In this document: positions 55,768-64,000 of the stretch, one piece after another
Layout of the letters: each line of letters begins with the position of its first letter
How positions within the stretch are numbered: position 1 is the first letter of the stretch
DNA from: Desulfobacterales bacterium RIFOXYA12_FULL_46_15
GTDB taxonomy: Bacteria > Desulfobacterota > Desulfobacteria > Desulfobacterales > Desulfobacteraceae
Length of the DNA: 64,000 nucleotides
Assembly: GCA_001799395.1 (NCBI GenBank)
Contig: MGTJ01000233.1
Location: 24,425-88,424, forward strand
Direction: 5' to 3'
Notes under the pieces: generated by a model
The model's input: only the letters and a program-made list of their open reading frames with translations
Told to the model about the DNA's origin: nothing
Databases searched by the model: none
Program-made: the position numbers and the translations under genes

Positions 55768-56935
55768 AAAGATAATATTTTCTTGAAAGAGATTGAAATT
55801 GATCCTGTTCATCCTTCCACTGTTCTGACAATCGGATCGGATTTTCCATTGCAACAAGCTTTTCGCAAAGGGTCTTGCTTCCCAATATCAAATCCATGGG
55901 CAGCCTTTCAAATTCATATTCATAGGGAGGTTCTTTAAATTTAAATTCATGGGAATGATTCTTAAGGATCAATTGCATCAGGATAAGGGATGTGAGATAG
56001 GAATTAAATTCTTTTTTTGAAGTAATATGAATCTGAAACCCTTTGCAGACTTGTCCATGCCATTTCCCGGAGGTCGGCTCAAAGTGAACCTGGCGCAGAA
56101 CGGCACCTTTGATGATCTTGTCGGCATCCCTTTTTATAGTTTGGATATCAAGAAATGGTGAGCCGAATTGTTCAAAAGGCAGGGTTGTACCGCGGCCTTC
56201 GGAAATATTGGTGCCTTCAAAAATGACCTGCCCGGGGTAAACCATGCAGGATTGGGGTGTGGGAAGATTCGGGGAGGGGGAAACCCACGGAAGCCCGGTA
56301 TCCTGCCAGTACATTTGTCTTCTCCAATTTTTCATGGGGATAATAGTGAGATCAGCGTGAATCCCAAATTCCTGGTTGAATAGCCGTGAAATTTCTCCAA
56401 CGGTCAACCCGTGGCGCATGGGAATGGGAAACCTGCCTACAAATGAAGTGCAGTCATCTGACAGAATATTGCCTTCAATCTGCAATCCGCCGATGGGGTT
56501 GGGACGATCCAGGATTACCACCTGTTTATTGCATCGTTTTGCAGTTTCAAGGCAGTAAGAGATAGTATAAATAAATGTATATACCCGGGTCCCGACATCC
56601 TGAATATCTATGAGAAGAACGTCGATCTCATCAAACATTTCCTTTGTCGGGATCCTTGTTTCATTGTAAAGGCTGAAGACTGGAATATTCAAATCTGATT
56701 CCATAAAATGACGGGACTCAATCATATTGTCTTGTTTTTCTGCATAAAACCCATGTTGGGGCGAGAATAAAGCCTTCAACTGTCCGGGGAAAAAGGTGTG
56801 AACCAGATCTTTTGCATGTCTGAAATGGCTGTGGATGGATGCGGGATTAGATAATAACCCCAACCGTTTCCCGAGTAAATAGCCGGGCGGGTTTTCAATA
56901 AGGTTTTCAAGTCCGGTTATGATTTTATGGTTCAT
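55760..56935 (-). CDS. DUF1343 / NamZ-like exo-beta-N-acetylmuramidase
   Basis: GKRLGLLSNPASIHSHFRHAKDLV, LFSPQHGFYAEKQDNM, DVLLIDIQDVGTRVYTFIYTI, ILDRPNPIGG, YPGQVIFEGTNISEGRGTTLPFEQFGSPFL. Confidence 0.88.
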   Translation of the reverse strand: MNHKIITGLENLIENPPGYLLGKRLGLLSNPASIHSHFRHAKDLVHTFFPGQLKALFSPQHGFYAEKQDNMIESRHFMESDLNIPVFSLYNETRIPTKEMFDEIDVLLIDIQDVGTRVYTFIYTISYCLETAKRCNKQVVILDRPNPIGGLQIEGNILSDDCTSFVGRFPIPMRHGLTVGEISRLFNQEFGIHADLTIIPMKNWRRQMYWQDTGLPWVSPSPNLPTPQSCMVYPGQVIFEGTNISEGRGTTLPFEQFGSPFLDIQTIKRDADKIIKGAVLRQVHFEPTSGKWHGQVCKGFQIHITSKKEFNSYLTSLILMQLILKNHSHEFKFKEPPYEYEFERLPMDLILGSKTLCEKLVAMENPIRLSEQWKDEQDQFQSLSRKYYLYD

Positions 56936-57042
56936 GGGAATCCCTTTGTTTTATCTATTGAGTGCTTCTAAATATCATAACCATTGACAAAATTACAAAT
57001 CCTAACTATTCATTATTTTTTTATTATAAGGAGCGAGGCGAC

Positions 57043-58134
57043 ATGAAATTTAAAACCAGTGAAACAATATCAACCATCAAAGCTTATGAAGCAGGCAAAC
57101 CGCTCAAGGAAGTCGAAAGAGATTATGGAATCACAAATATCATCAAGCTTGCTTCCAATGAAAACCCTCTAGGATTTTCCCCAAAGGTTTTTGATGCCGT
57201 CAACGCACATATAAAGGATATGAACCGTTATCCGGAATCATCAGGGTATTTGCTAAACCGGAAACTATCCCGCAAATTTAACGTTTCCTCTGAAAATATT
57301 GTGCTTGGCAACGGATCAGATGATATTATTGCATTGCTTTCCCATGGGTTTTTGAATCCAGGGGATGAGGCACTGATGCCGCTTCCGTCCTTTTTGATGT
57401 ATGAAATCAGTGTCAAGACTGCCAAGGGGAATCCGGTTATGGTGCCGTTGGTGAATTTTTCCACAAACCTGAAAGGGGTTGTTGAACGGATTTCTCCAAA
57501 AACCCGGATGATTTTTATTACAAATCCCTTTAATCCTACCGGCAGTACGATTTCATTCAGTGAGTTCAACGATTTTGTATCACTGGTACCTGAAAATATA
57601 ATCATTATAGTGGATGAGGCTTATATCGAATTTGTAAGGGATGAAACGGTTTATGATTCGCTTAAAAATCCGTTGGCCGATCCCAGGATTGTAACCCTGA
57701 GGACTTTTTCCAAGGTATATGGACTTGCCGGATTCAGGGTGGGATATGGCATCATGGATTCTGAAATTGCCGAAGTATTGAACAAAATCCGGCAACCATT
57801 CAATGTAAACACACTTGCTCAGGTCGCAGCCGTTGCCGGGCTTGAAGATGAAGCATTTTACAGACAAACCGTCAAAACCGTACATGAAGGACTTGACTAT
57901 CTTTTTGTTGAGCTTGATAGGCTTGGATTAAGATGCCTGCCAACTCAATCCAATTTTTTAATGGTTGATCTGAAAACGGATGCAACCAAGGTTTTCGAGG
58001 AAATGTTAAAACTTGGCGTTATCGTAAGGTCAATGAAATCTTATGGATTTAATACCTTTTTAAGAATTACCGCAGGCACTAAAGAAGAAAATATAATATT
58101 AATTGATACGCTGAAAAAGGTAATCCAAAGATAA
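57043..58134 (+). CDS. hisC: Histidinol-phosphate aminotransferase
   Basis: IIKLASNENPLGFSPKV, NIVLGNGSDDIIALL, FITNPFNPTGSTIS, VDEAYIEF, TFSKVYGLAGFRVGYGI. Confidence 0.94.
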   Translation: MKFKTSETISTIKAYEAGKPLKEVERDYGITNIIKLASNENPLGFSPKVFDAVNAHIKDMNRYPESSGYLLNRKLSRKFNVSSENIVLGNGSDDIIALLSHGFLNPGDEALMPLPSFLMYEISVKTAKGNPVMVPLVNFSTNLKGVVERISPKTRMIFITNPFNPTGSTISFSEFNDFVSLVPENIIIIVDEAYIEFVRDETVYDSLKNPLADPRIVTLRTFSKVYGLAGFRVGYGIMDSEIAEVLNKIRQPFNVNTLAQVAAVAGLEDEAFYRQTVKTVHEGLDYLFVELDRLGLRCLPTQSNFLMVDLKTDATKVFEEMLKLGVIVRSMKSYGFNTFLRITAGTKEENIILIDTLKKVIQR

Positions 58135-58147
58135 TAAGGACTCTTCT

Positions 58148-58807
58148 GTGAATACAAGGATCATAACCATTGACGGACCTGCGGGAGCAGGCAAAACGAC
58201 TGTCAGCAAGCTTTTGTCACAAAAGCTGGGATGCATTTATGTGGATACCGGGGCTCTTTACAGGGGAGTTGCATATGAAATCCTGAATCAGAAGATCAAA
58301 TGGGAAAATGACGACATCCTTGAAAAATTTTTAAAAAATCTTGATCTGAATTTTTTAATGAAAGAGACAAATTTGATTCTGATGTCTTCCGGCCGGGATA
58401 TCACCGCATATATCAGAACGCCTGAGATATCCATGCTGGCCTCTTCTTCTTCAGCCCGGCCCCAGGTTAGAGCAGCTCTGCTTGATATTCAAAGAAATAT
58501 CGCCCGGACAAAAGATGCTGTTTTTGAAGGAAGAGATATGGGAACTGTTGTTTTCCCTCACGCTTCCTTTAAATTTTTCCTTTATGCAGATTTAACCGTC
58601 AGAGCAAAAAGACGTTTTGATGAAATGAAGGAAGTGACAAAGGATTTATCAAATATCCAAAAAGATATCGAGACACGAGATAAAAACGATTCCAACAGAA
58701 TATCTGCACCCCTTAAACCGGCAAAAGATGCCGTCAAAATCAATTCTAGTTTTCTGACCATTGAAGAGGTCATAGAAAAGATGCTGGGATATATTGAAAA
58801 AGCTTGA
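58148..58807 (+). CDS. cmk: Cytidylate kinase
   Basis: IITIDGPAGAGKTTVSKLLSQKLGCIYVDTGALYRGVAYE, FEGRDMGTVVFPHASFKFFLYA. Confidence 0.96.
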   Translation: MNTRIITIDGPAGAGKTTVSKLLSQKLGCIYVDTGALYRGVAYEILNQKIKWENDDILEKFLKNLDLNFLMKETNLILMSSGRDITAYIRTPEISMLASSSSARPQVRAALLDIQRNIARTKDAVFEGRDMGTVVFPHASFKFFLYADLTVRAKRRFDEMKEVTKDLSNIQKDIETRDKNDSNRISAPLKPAKDAVKINSSFLTIEEVIEKMLGYIEKA

Positions 58808-58925
58808 TAAGCTTAACAATCCTGTTGATTTTTTGTTTTTTACTTGGTATAAAGACCAATTGTACTTGCCCATAATCCCGCTATTATGATCAGGTGCAAA
58901 AATACGTTTAGGGGGAATATTATTA

Positions 58926-60725
58926 ATGAACAATAATTCTAAAGAAAATCAAAGCCAAAAAATGAATTCTGAAACAGAAGAAAAATTAGAGAAAAAAGAT
59001 GTTTCTTTATCTGAAATTACAGGCGAAGAAACCATGGGAGAACTCTTAGATATCTATGAGTCAAGCCTTAAAAAATTTGAAGAAGGCCAGGTTGTTACCG
59101 GAACCGTTATTTCCATAGGGAGAGATACGGTCCTTGTGGATGTCGGGTATAAATCTGAGGGACAAATCTCCATTCATGAATTCATTGACGAAAAAGGTAA
59201 TGTAAATGTCCATGTCGGTGATCAGGTAGAAGTGATGATAGAACTCTGGGATGAAGAAGAGGAAACTGTTCTTTTATCCCATGAGAAAGCGAAAAAAGTC
59301 AAAGTATGGGATGCCATTAAAGACATTTACGACGCTGATGGAACCATTAAGGGCGTTATTACCAGCCGCGTGAAAGGCGGTTTCTCCGTAGATATAGGAT
59401 TGATCGGTTTTTTGCCTGGTTCTCAGGCAGACTTAAGACCCATCCGCAACATGGATGAGATGGTAAATCGGACCTATACATTCAAAATTCTGAAATATAA
59501 TAAAAAAAGAAACAATATCGTTCTTTCAAGACGCGTCCTTCTTGAAGCAGAAAGAGATAAATTAAGAACCACGACTCTGGATGCCATTGAAGACGGCAAG
59601 GTGATGGAAGGTATTGTTAAAAATATTACGGAATACGGTATTTTCGTCGATCTTGGCGGTGTAGACGGCCTCCTTCATATTACCGATATTTCATGGGGTA
59701 GGGTGAAACACCCGTCAGAGCTTTTCTCAGTAGGTGATAAAATCAATGTAAAGATCCTTTCCTATGATTTTGAAAAGGAAAGAGTTTCACTGGGCATGAA
59801 ACAACTTACTCCTGATCCCTGGACAACCGCAATTAATAAATATCCTGTTGGTTCAAAGGTTTCCGGCAGGGTTGTCAGCCTGACGGATTATGGCGCATTT
59901 ATCGAGCTCGAAGAGGGTGTTGAAGGTCTAATCCATGTATCTGAAATGTCATGGACAAGAAAAATCCGTCATCCATCCCAGATGGTCACAGTGGGCGAAG
60001 AAGTTGAAGCTGTTGTGCTTGATCTGAAACCGGAAAACAGAAGAATCTCTCTCGGCATTAAACAGACAGTGGACAATCCATGGGAAATTATTTCTCAAAA
60101 ATACCCGGTCGGTACCATCATTGAAGGGAAAATTAAAAATATCACAGAATTCGGTCTTTTTATAGGGATTGATGATGATATTGATGGTCTTGTCCATATT
60201 TCTGATATTTCATGGACAAAAAGAATCAAGCATCCGTCTGAAGTTTATAAGAAAAACGATACGATTCAGGCTGTTGTTCTTGATATTGATAAAGCCAATG
60301 AGAGATTTTCCCTTGGTATCAAACAGACCCAGAAAGATCCATGGGACACTGTAACCCAACGCTATGAAGTAGGTAAGGAAATTTCCGGTGTGATTACCAA
60401 TCTGACCGACTTCGGCGTGTTTGTAGAGCTTGAAGAAGGGATAGAAGGTCTTGTTCATGTCTCTGAAATCAGCAAAGAAAATGTGAAGAGTCCAAAGGAA
60501 CATTATACTATCGGTGATACCATTACAGCAAAAGTAATGAATATTAATAGCGATGAGAGAAGAATCGGTCTTTCCATCAAACGTCTTGAAGATGATGATG
60601 ATGGAAAATATCTCGAGGAGTTTGCAAAAAATATGAAACCTGCTACTTCGTCTTTTGGTGAGATCCTGAGAACCAATATCAAGGAGCAGATCGAAGCAAA
60701 CAGGACTCAGAACGCAAAAAAATAA
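58926..60725 (+). CDS. rpsA: 30S ribosomal protein S1
   Basis: Multiple S1 repeats (VEGLIHVSEMSW, IDGLVHISDISWTKRIKHPSEV); cmk-rpsA order. Confidence 0.96.
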   Translation: MNNNSKENQSQKMNSETEEKLEKKDVSLSEITGEETMGELLDIYESSLKKFEEGQVVTGTVISIGRDTVLVDVGYKSEGQISIHEFIDEKGNVNVHVGDQVEVMIELWDEEEETVLLSHEKAKKVKVWDAIKDIYDADGTIKGVITSRVKGGFSVDIGLIGFLPGSQADLRPIRNMDEMVNRTYTFKILKYNKKRNNIVLSRRVLLEAERDKLRTTTLDAIEDGKVMEGIVKNITEYGIFVDLGGVDGLLHITDISWGRVKHPSELFSVGDKINVKILSYDFEKERVSLGMKQLTPDPWTTAINKYPVGSKVSGRVVSLTDYGAFIELEEGVEGLIHVSEMSWTRKIRHPSQMVTVGEEVEAVVLDLKPENRRISLGIKQTVDNPWEIISQKYPVGTIIEGKIKNITEFGLFIGIDDDIDGLVHISDISWTKRIKHPSEVYKKNDTIQAVVLDIDKANERFSLGIKQTQKDPWDTVTQRYEVGKEISGVITNLTDFGVFVELEEGIEGLVHVSEISKENVKSPKEHYTIGDTITAKVMNINSDERRIGLSIKRLEDDDDGKYLEEFAKNMKPATSSFGEILRTNIKEQIEANRTQNAKK

Positions 60726-60734
60726 GGGAATAAA

Positions 60735-60836
60735 GATATTGTGAGATCCGGAATTATACATTCAGGCCTCACAATATCACTTTGGTCCCATATTAATTTA
60801 TAAAGGCCGGATAACCTCAGGTTATTCCGGCCTTTA
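60735..60836 (+). terminator. Two consecutive hairpins between rpsA and sppA
   Basis: GATATTGTGAG...CTCACAATATC (60735-60778) and TAAAGGCCGGATAACC-tca-GGTTATTCCGGCCTTTA (60801-60836). Confidence 0.7.
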
Positions 60837-60876
60837 ATTTTACTTGTTTTGTTTAATAGATGAATAGGAAATCAAC

Positions 60877-61782
60877 ATGTTTTCAAGACGGCATCCGTTT
60901 CTGTTTTTTTTAATGGTTATCACATCCTGTGTCACTTTGATGTTTGTCACTATTATGGCTTTTGTATTTTCAGGTACAAAAATTATCAATGCTTCATTTC
61001 AGGATGGGCATGGTGTTTCCGAAGGGAATATAGGCATTGTCGAAATTAATGGGATGATCCTTTCTTCAAAAGAGATCATTAAAGATATTGATGCATTCCG
61101 GAACAATACTGACATTAAAGCCATTATCTTGAGAATTGAATCTCCCGGAGGCGGTATCGGCCCTTCTCAGGAAATTTTTCGTGAAATCAGAAAGAAAACA
61201 AAATCCAATAAGACAATCATTGCTTCAATGGGATCAGTGGCAGCTTCAGGCGGATATTATATCGCTTCGGCAACAGACGGTATTATTGCAAACCCCGGCA
61301 CGATTACCGGCAGCATTGGTGTAATCATGGAATATGCAAATTTAATGGAAATTGCAAAAAAAATCGGCATATCTCCAGTGGTAATAAAAAGCGGTGAATT
61401 TAAGGATATGGGCTCTCCGTTGAGGGATCTTGAAGAATCGGAAAAGAAGCTTTTCCAGGAACTTGTTGACGATCTCCACCTTCAATTTGTTTCCGATGTG
61501 GCAAATGCCCGCAAAATGGATATCCAGACCATTGCTTCTCTTGCGGACGGTAGGGTTTATACGGGACAGAAAGCCTTTGCCCTGAAATTAATAGACCGGA
61601 TCGGCAACTTGGATGATGCTGTCCAATGGGCAGGCGAGATAGCCCAGGTGGAGGGTGAACTAAAACCGGTATATCCAAGAGAAGATAAAATGTCTTTTTT
61701 TAAAAAACTTGCCGAAACTTTATTCAAAGATATCAATATTTCCGGCACCATGACGGATAATTTCAGGTATATCATCAATTAA
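60877..61782 (+). CDS. sppA: Signal peptide peptidase SppA
   Basis: RIESPGGGIGPSQEIF, IIASMGSVAASGGYYIASATDGIIANPGTITGSIGVI. Confidence 0.95.
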   Translation: MFSRRHPFLFFLMVITSCVTLMFVTIMAFVFSGTKIINASFQDGHGVSEGNIGIVEINGMILSSKEIIKDIDAFRNNTDIKAIILRIESPGGGIGPSQEIFREIRKKTKSNKTIIASMGSVAASGGYYIASATDGIIANPGTITGSIGVIMEYANLMEIAKKIGISPVVIKSGEFKDMGSPLRDLEESEKKLFQELVDDLHLQFVSDVANARKMDIQTIASLADGRVYTGQKAFALKLIDRIGNLDDAVQWAGEIAQVEGELKPVYPREDKMSFFKKLAETLFKDINISGTMTDNFRYIIN

Positions 61783-62328
61783 AGAAATCACGCTGGATGG
61801 TGATCCGGGAACAGGTCCGCCATCGATTACTGCATCAACGGTTTTAATAAAATGATCATGAAGCAGTGAGGGATCATCAAAAATTTTACCATCAGGACCC
61901 GAAGCACTGGTTGACAGAATGGGGTTTCCAAGCTGATGTGCGATAGCCAGGGCAATCTTGTTGTCCGGAACCCGGATGCCTGCAGTTTTCCTTTTAGTCA
62001 GCATGATTTTCGGTACCATTTTTGAACCGGTCAGAATAAATGTAAACGGACCAGGCAATAGTCTTTTCATGTTTCTATAGGCAAAATTAGAAACTTTGGC
62101 ATATTTTGAAATATCTTTCAGATCAGGGCAAATAAAACTAAAGGGTTTATTCTTATCCCGCTGCTTTATGGTATAAATTTTTTCAATGGCTTTCTTATTC
62201 ATAATATCACAGCCGATACCATAATAAGTATCGGTGGGGTAGGCGATGATCCCTCCTTTTCTGAGGATATTGACCACAATCGAAATCTGTCTTTCACCGG
62301 GATTTTGCGGATTGATCTCCAACAGCAT
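61720..62328 (-). CDS. L-threonylcarbamoyladenylate synthase (Sua5/YrdC/TsaC family)
   Basis: GGIIAYPTDTYYGIGCDIMNKKAIEKIYTIKQRDKNKPFSFIC, GIRVPDNKIALAIAHQLGNPILSTSA. Confidence 0.93.
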   Translation of the reverse strand: MLLEINPQNPGERQISIVVNILRKGGIIAYPTDTYYGIGCDIMNKKAIEKIYTIKQRDKNKPFSFICPDLKDISKYAKVSNFAYRNMKRLLPGPFTFILTGSKMVPKIMLTKRKTAGIRVPDNKIALAIAHQLGNPILSTSASGPDGKIFDDPSLLHDHFIKTVDAVIDGGPVPGSPSSVISLIDDIPEIIRHGAGNIDIFE

Positions 62329-62594
62329 ATAGGTTATTTTCTCATTATTATCTATTTTTAGCCCATATCAACATGTCGGCAGGGCTTAACACGAGACAAA
62401 TTATAAAGAAAAATCACTTCTGTCAATGAAATCTCATGTGAGTGTCTGATAGAACTTGCCAAAAAATGCTATTTTTGTTAAAAGTCAGTGTTTATATACT
62501 GATTTGGTTTCAATCCTTAGCTGATTGTTTCCCCTATATTAGATTGACAACCAAAAAGTATCTATAAACATTTTCCTTTCCTGGAGGTTAATTT

Positions 62595-64000
62595 ATGTCA
62601 GATTTAGTATTTGAGGAGGGATTGTCGTTTGATGATGTTCTTCTTATGCCCGAGTATTCATCTATTTTGCCGGATGAAGTAGAAACCCATACCCGTTTAA
62701 CCAAAACGCTTGAATTGAATATCCCTGTTGTCAGTGCGGCAATGGATACGGTTACAGAAGCATTGACCGCTATCAGCATGGCAAGAGCCGGTGGTTTAGG
62801 ATTTATTCATCGTAACCTGAGCATAGAAGAGCAGGTGATAGAAGTGGACCGTGTGAAAAAATCAGAAAGCGGAATGATCGTTGACCCGGTTACGGTTCAC
62901 CCTGATGTAACAATTTCAGAAATCCTGAAGATTATGGCAAAATACAGGATCTCAGGGATTCCGGTGACTGAAGGAGATAAACTTGTCGGTATTGTTACCA
63001 ACAGGGATTTACGATTTGAAACCCAGTTGGAAAAGAAAGCCAGAGAGGTCATGACCAGTGAAAATCTGGTTACGGTTCCTGAAAAATGCACTCTTGAAGA
63101 GTCAAAAGTTATGCTGCACAAGCACAGAATAGAAAAATTGCTGGTTGTGGATAAGGAAGGCAAACTCAAAGGACTGATTACCATCAAGGATATTGAGAAA
63201 ATAAAAAAATACCCCAATGCATGTAAGGATTCCTACGGCAGATTAAGGGTAGGGGGCGCCATAGGAGTCGGTTCGGATATGATGCCGAGGGTTGAAGCCC
63301 TGTTAAAGGCCGGAACGGATGCCCTTGTCATTGACACATCCCATGGGCATTCAAAAAATGTTATCAACGCCATTTTAGCCATAAAACACGCATATCCGGA
63401 TTGTCAACTGATTGCCGGTAATGTGGCAACCGAGGCAGGTGCCAAAGCCCTGATCGATGCCGGAGTAGATGCTGTAAAAATAGGGATCGGTCCGGGTTCC
63501 ATCTGTACTACAAGAATTGTTGCTGGTGTGGGCGTTCCGCAATTGACCGCCATATTGAATTGCAGAGAGATTTCAAAATCAACAGGAGTTCCTATTATTG
63601 CAGACGGCGGGATCAAATTTTCCGGGGATATGGCCAAGGCCCTTGGAGCTGGTGCTGATGCCGTTATGTTGGGAAGCCTTCTTGCAGGCACCACGGAAAG
63701 CCCTGGTGAAATTGTAATTTTTCAGGGTCGTTCCTATAAGACCTACAGGGGTATGGGATCTGTGGAAGCTATGCGCAAAGGCAGTTCAGACCGCTATTAT
63801 CAGAAAGATATAGATGAAGATGACGAGCTTGTTCCCGAAGGTATTGTCGGCAGGATTCCCTTCAGGGGGACCGTCAGGGAAAACCTGGTTCAGATGATCG
63901 GCGGCTTGAAAGCCGGTATGGGGTATATCGGGGCTTCAACCATTGCCGAGCTTCATAAAAAAGCAAGGTTTGTCAGAATTAGTGCAGCAGGACTCCGGGA
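62595..64000 (+). CDS. guaB: IMP dehydrogenase (3' truncated by window edge; not in the ORF track)
   Basis: ggaggttaattt [40 protein letters not shown]..., two CBS domains, [24 protein letters not shown]. Confidence 0.97.
   Translation, partial: MSDLVFEEGLSFDDVLLMPEYSSILPDEVETHTRLTKTLELNIPVVSAAMDTVTEALTAISMARAGGLGFIHRNLSIEEQVIEVDRVKKSESGMIVDPVTVHPDVTISEILKIMAKYRISGIPVTEGDKLVGIVTNRDLRFETQLEKKAREVMTSENLVTVPEKCTLEESKVMLHKHRIEKLLVVDKEGKLKGLITIKDIEKIKKYPNACKDSYGRLRVGGAIGVGSDMMPRVEALLKAGTDALVIDTSHGHSKNVINAILAIKHAYPDCQLIAGNVATEAGAKALIDAGVDAVKIGIGPGSICTTRIVAGVGVPQLTAILNCREISKSTGVPIIADGGIKFSGDMAKALGAGADAVMLGSLLAGTTESPGEIVIFQGRSYKTYRGMGSVEAMRKGSSDRYYQKDIDEDDELVPEGIVGRIPFRGTVRENLVQMIGGLKAGMGYIGASTIAELHKKARFVRISAAGLR

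Noticed and set aside
1-64000. CRISPR arrays, IS elements, prophage, tRNA/rRNA genes
   Set aside because: No direct-repeat arrays, transposase/integrase motifs, terminal repeats, or tRNA-like cloverleaf/CCA patterns noticed on reading; a tRNAscan/Infernal run would be needed to exclude small RNAs.

Overview
The window looks like a core-plus-accessory chromosome segment of a sulfate-reducing deltaproteobacterium (Desulfobacteraceae-like, inferred from gene content: qrcABCD, multihaem cytochromes, System II cytochrome c biogenesis, a likely selenoprotein). I found no rRNA, tRNA, CRISPR array, IS element or prophage. Main blocks: (1) M20 peptidase (partial)-larC-pgpA-recA-alaS-yejB/yejE-like permeases; (2) an accessory signalling block at about 9.0-18.6 kb with a SLOG-like protein, two USP modules each behind a sigma54-type promoter, a Lon-type protease with a receiver domain spliced in, a DASS/SLC13 anion transporter with a TM micropeptide, and an HK/NtrC-type pair; (3) MCP, RapA-type SWI2/SNF2 ATPase; (4) an atypical nap cluster (napH-like, mobB, napD, napA, two tetrahaem cytochromes, FeS, NrfD); (5) arsS (apparently a selenoprotein truncated in the ORF track) plus its AhpD-like partner; (6) TetR plus xanthine-dehydrogenase-family operon; (7) recD, resB/ccsA and the qrcABCD operon with an extra 52-aa TM ORF; (8) dapB, a MurU-AmgK-like fusion, plsB, rnhA, NamZ; (9) hisC-cmk-rpsA-sppA, tsaC and guaB (partial). 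The most notable observations are the REC-inserted Lon with its neighbouring sigma54/two-component/USP circuit, and the UGA-recoded ArsS with a candidate bacterial SECIS hairpin. All homology calls come from motif recognition only; no searches were run.
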